From contig JAPXFY010000016.1 of assembly GCA_030674185.1 (NCBI GenBank), positions 42,642,466-42,657,465 of the forward strand: 15,000 nt of DNA, read 5' to 3'. Made by a program: the position numbers and the translations under genes. Origin of the DNA: Monoplex corrugatus (taxonomy: Eukaryota > Mollusca > Gastropoda > Littorinimorpha > Ranellidae). This document shows positions 14,674-15,000 of this stretch, piece after piece. The notes under the pieces are model-generated. The model saw nothing but the letters and a program-made list of their open reading frames with translations, searched no databases and was not told the DNA's origin. Within the stretch, counting starts at the first letter, position 1; every line of letters begins with the position of its first letter.

Positions 14674-15000
14674 AACATAGCCGTCATCTTTCTTTAAATC
14701 GATTTTCTCCCACAACGAACTAAAAGGAAGCCATACATTCAGTCCAGAGGGCACCCAATACTGGCAGCCAATGAGGTAAAGGGGGATAAACGATACAATC
14801 TTGGCACTGGGGCGTGTTTGGGCGTCTGCTATTCTGGAATGGAGTTTGTCCCGGCCGGAGTTTCTCATTCTGTCCTCAGCATTCGATTCGGGGGAAGAGT
14901 TAATTTCGTCTCCTGGGCAGAGTTGTTCCTTTTTTCAGTGTCTGCAATGATGGATGAGTGTTCGTTTTAAGATTGGACTTTTCCTGTTGGGAGAGTTAGA
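14674..15000. other. No gene recognised to the window end
   Basis: Unique sequence with mixed composition. The minus frame over 14662-14868 has no recognisable domain. An exon cannot be excluded but nothing supports one. Confidence 0.45.

Overview
The window looks like non-genic, repeat-dense DNA from an invertebrate animal, most likely a mollusc and probably a gastropod. The signs are many long CT, GT, GAT, AAT and TTTG microsatellites, decayed non-LTR retrotransposons, tRNA-like SINE fragments, TTAA-bounded miniature elements, and no open reading frame that behaves like a host exon. There is no bacterial gene organisation. The taxon is inferred from repeat style and was not tested. I support no intact protein-coding gene and no functional RNA gene.

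Bases 1-2500 hold a nested retrotransposon locus. LINE-A (plus strand, broken) shows the second half of an apurinic-like endonuclease domain, then the linker between endonuclease and reverse transcriptase. Inside that linker a 41-bp segment of the LINE's own coding sequence has expanded to 23 tandem copies (488-1428). LINE-A resumes after the array. It is then split by a second, 5'-truncated element of another family, LINE-B (minus strand, 1655-2153), flanked by a near-perfect 11-bp target-site duplication, and resumes again at 2154. A second LINE-B-like tail lies at 7518-7856.

Bases 2590-2980 are a 26-bp minisatellite rich in ACGTCA/TGACGTCA, with a higher-order pattern. Bases 3285-5460 are mainly microsatellite and T-rich DNA plus a 142-bp tandem repeat. 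Bases 5460-8365 hold several decayed SINE-like pieces, GAT/AAT arrays and the LINE-B tail. Bases 8735-8900 carry a 67-bp tandem repeat.

Bases 9028-13026 are a tandem triplication of a unit of about 1.33 kb. Each unit has a CT microsatellite, a TTAA-bounded palindromic miniature element, C and G homopolymers, and a conserved TGACGTCA. Unit 3 lacks the last ~240 bp. Bases 13347-14190 are compound GAT/AAT/poly-A repeats with a 67-70 bp higher-order period. A fourth, dispersed and inverted copy of the TTAA element (14481-14673) shows its architecture best: outer terminal inverted repeats around an inner hairpin made from the same terminal motif. This nested TTAA foldback family is the strongest candidate for something undescribed here.
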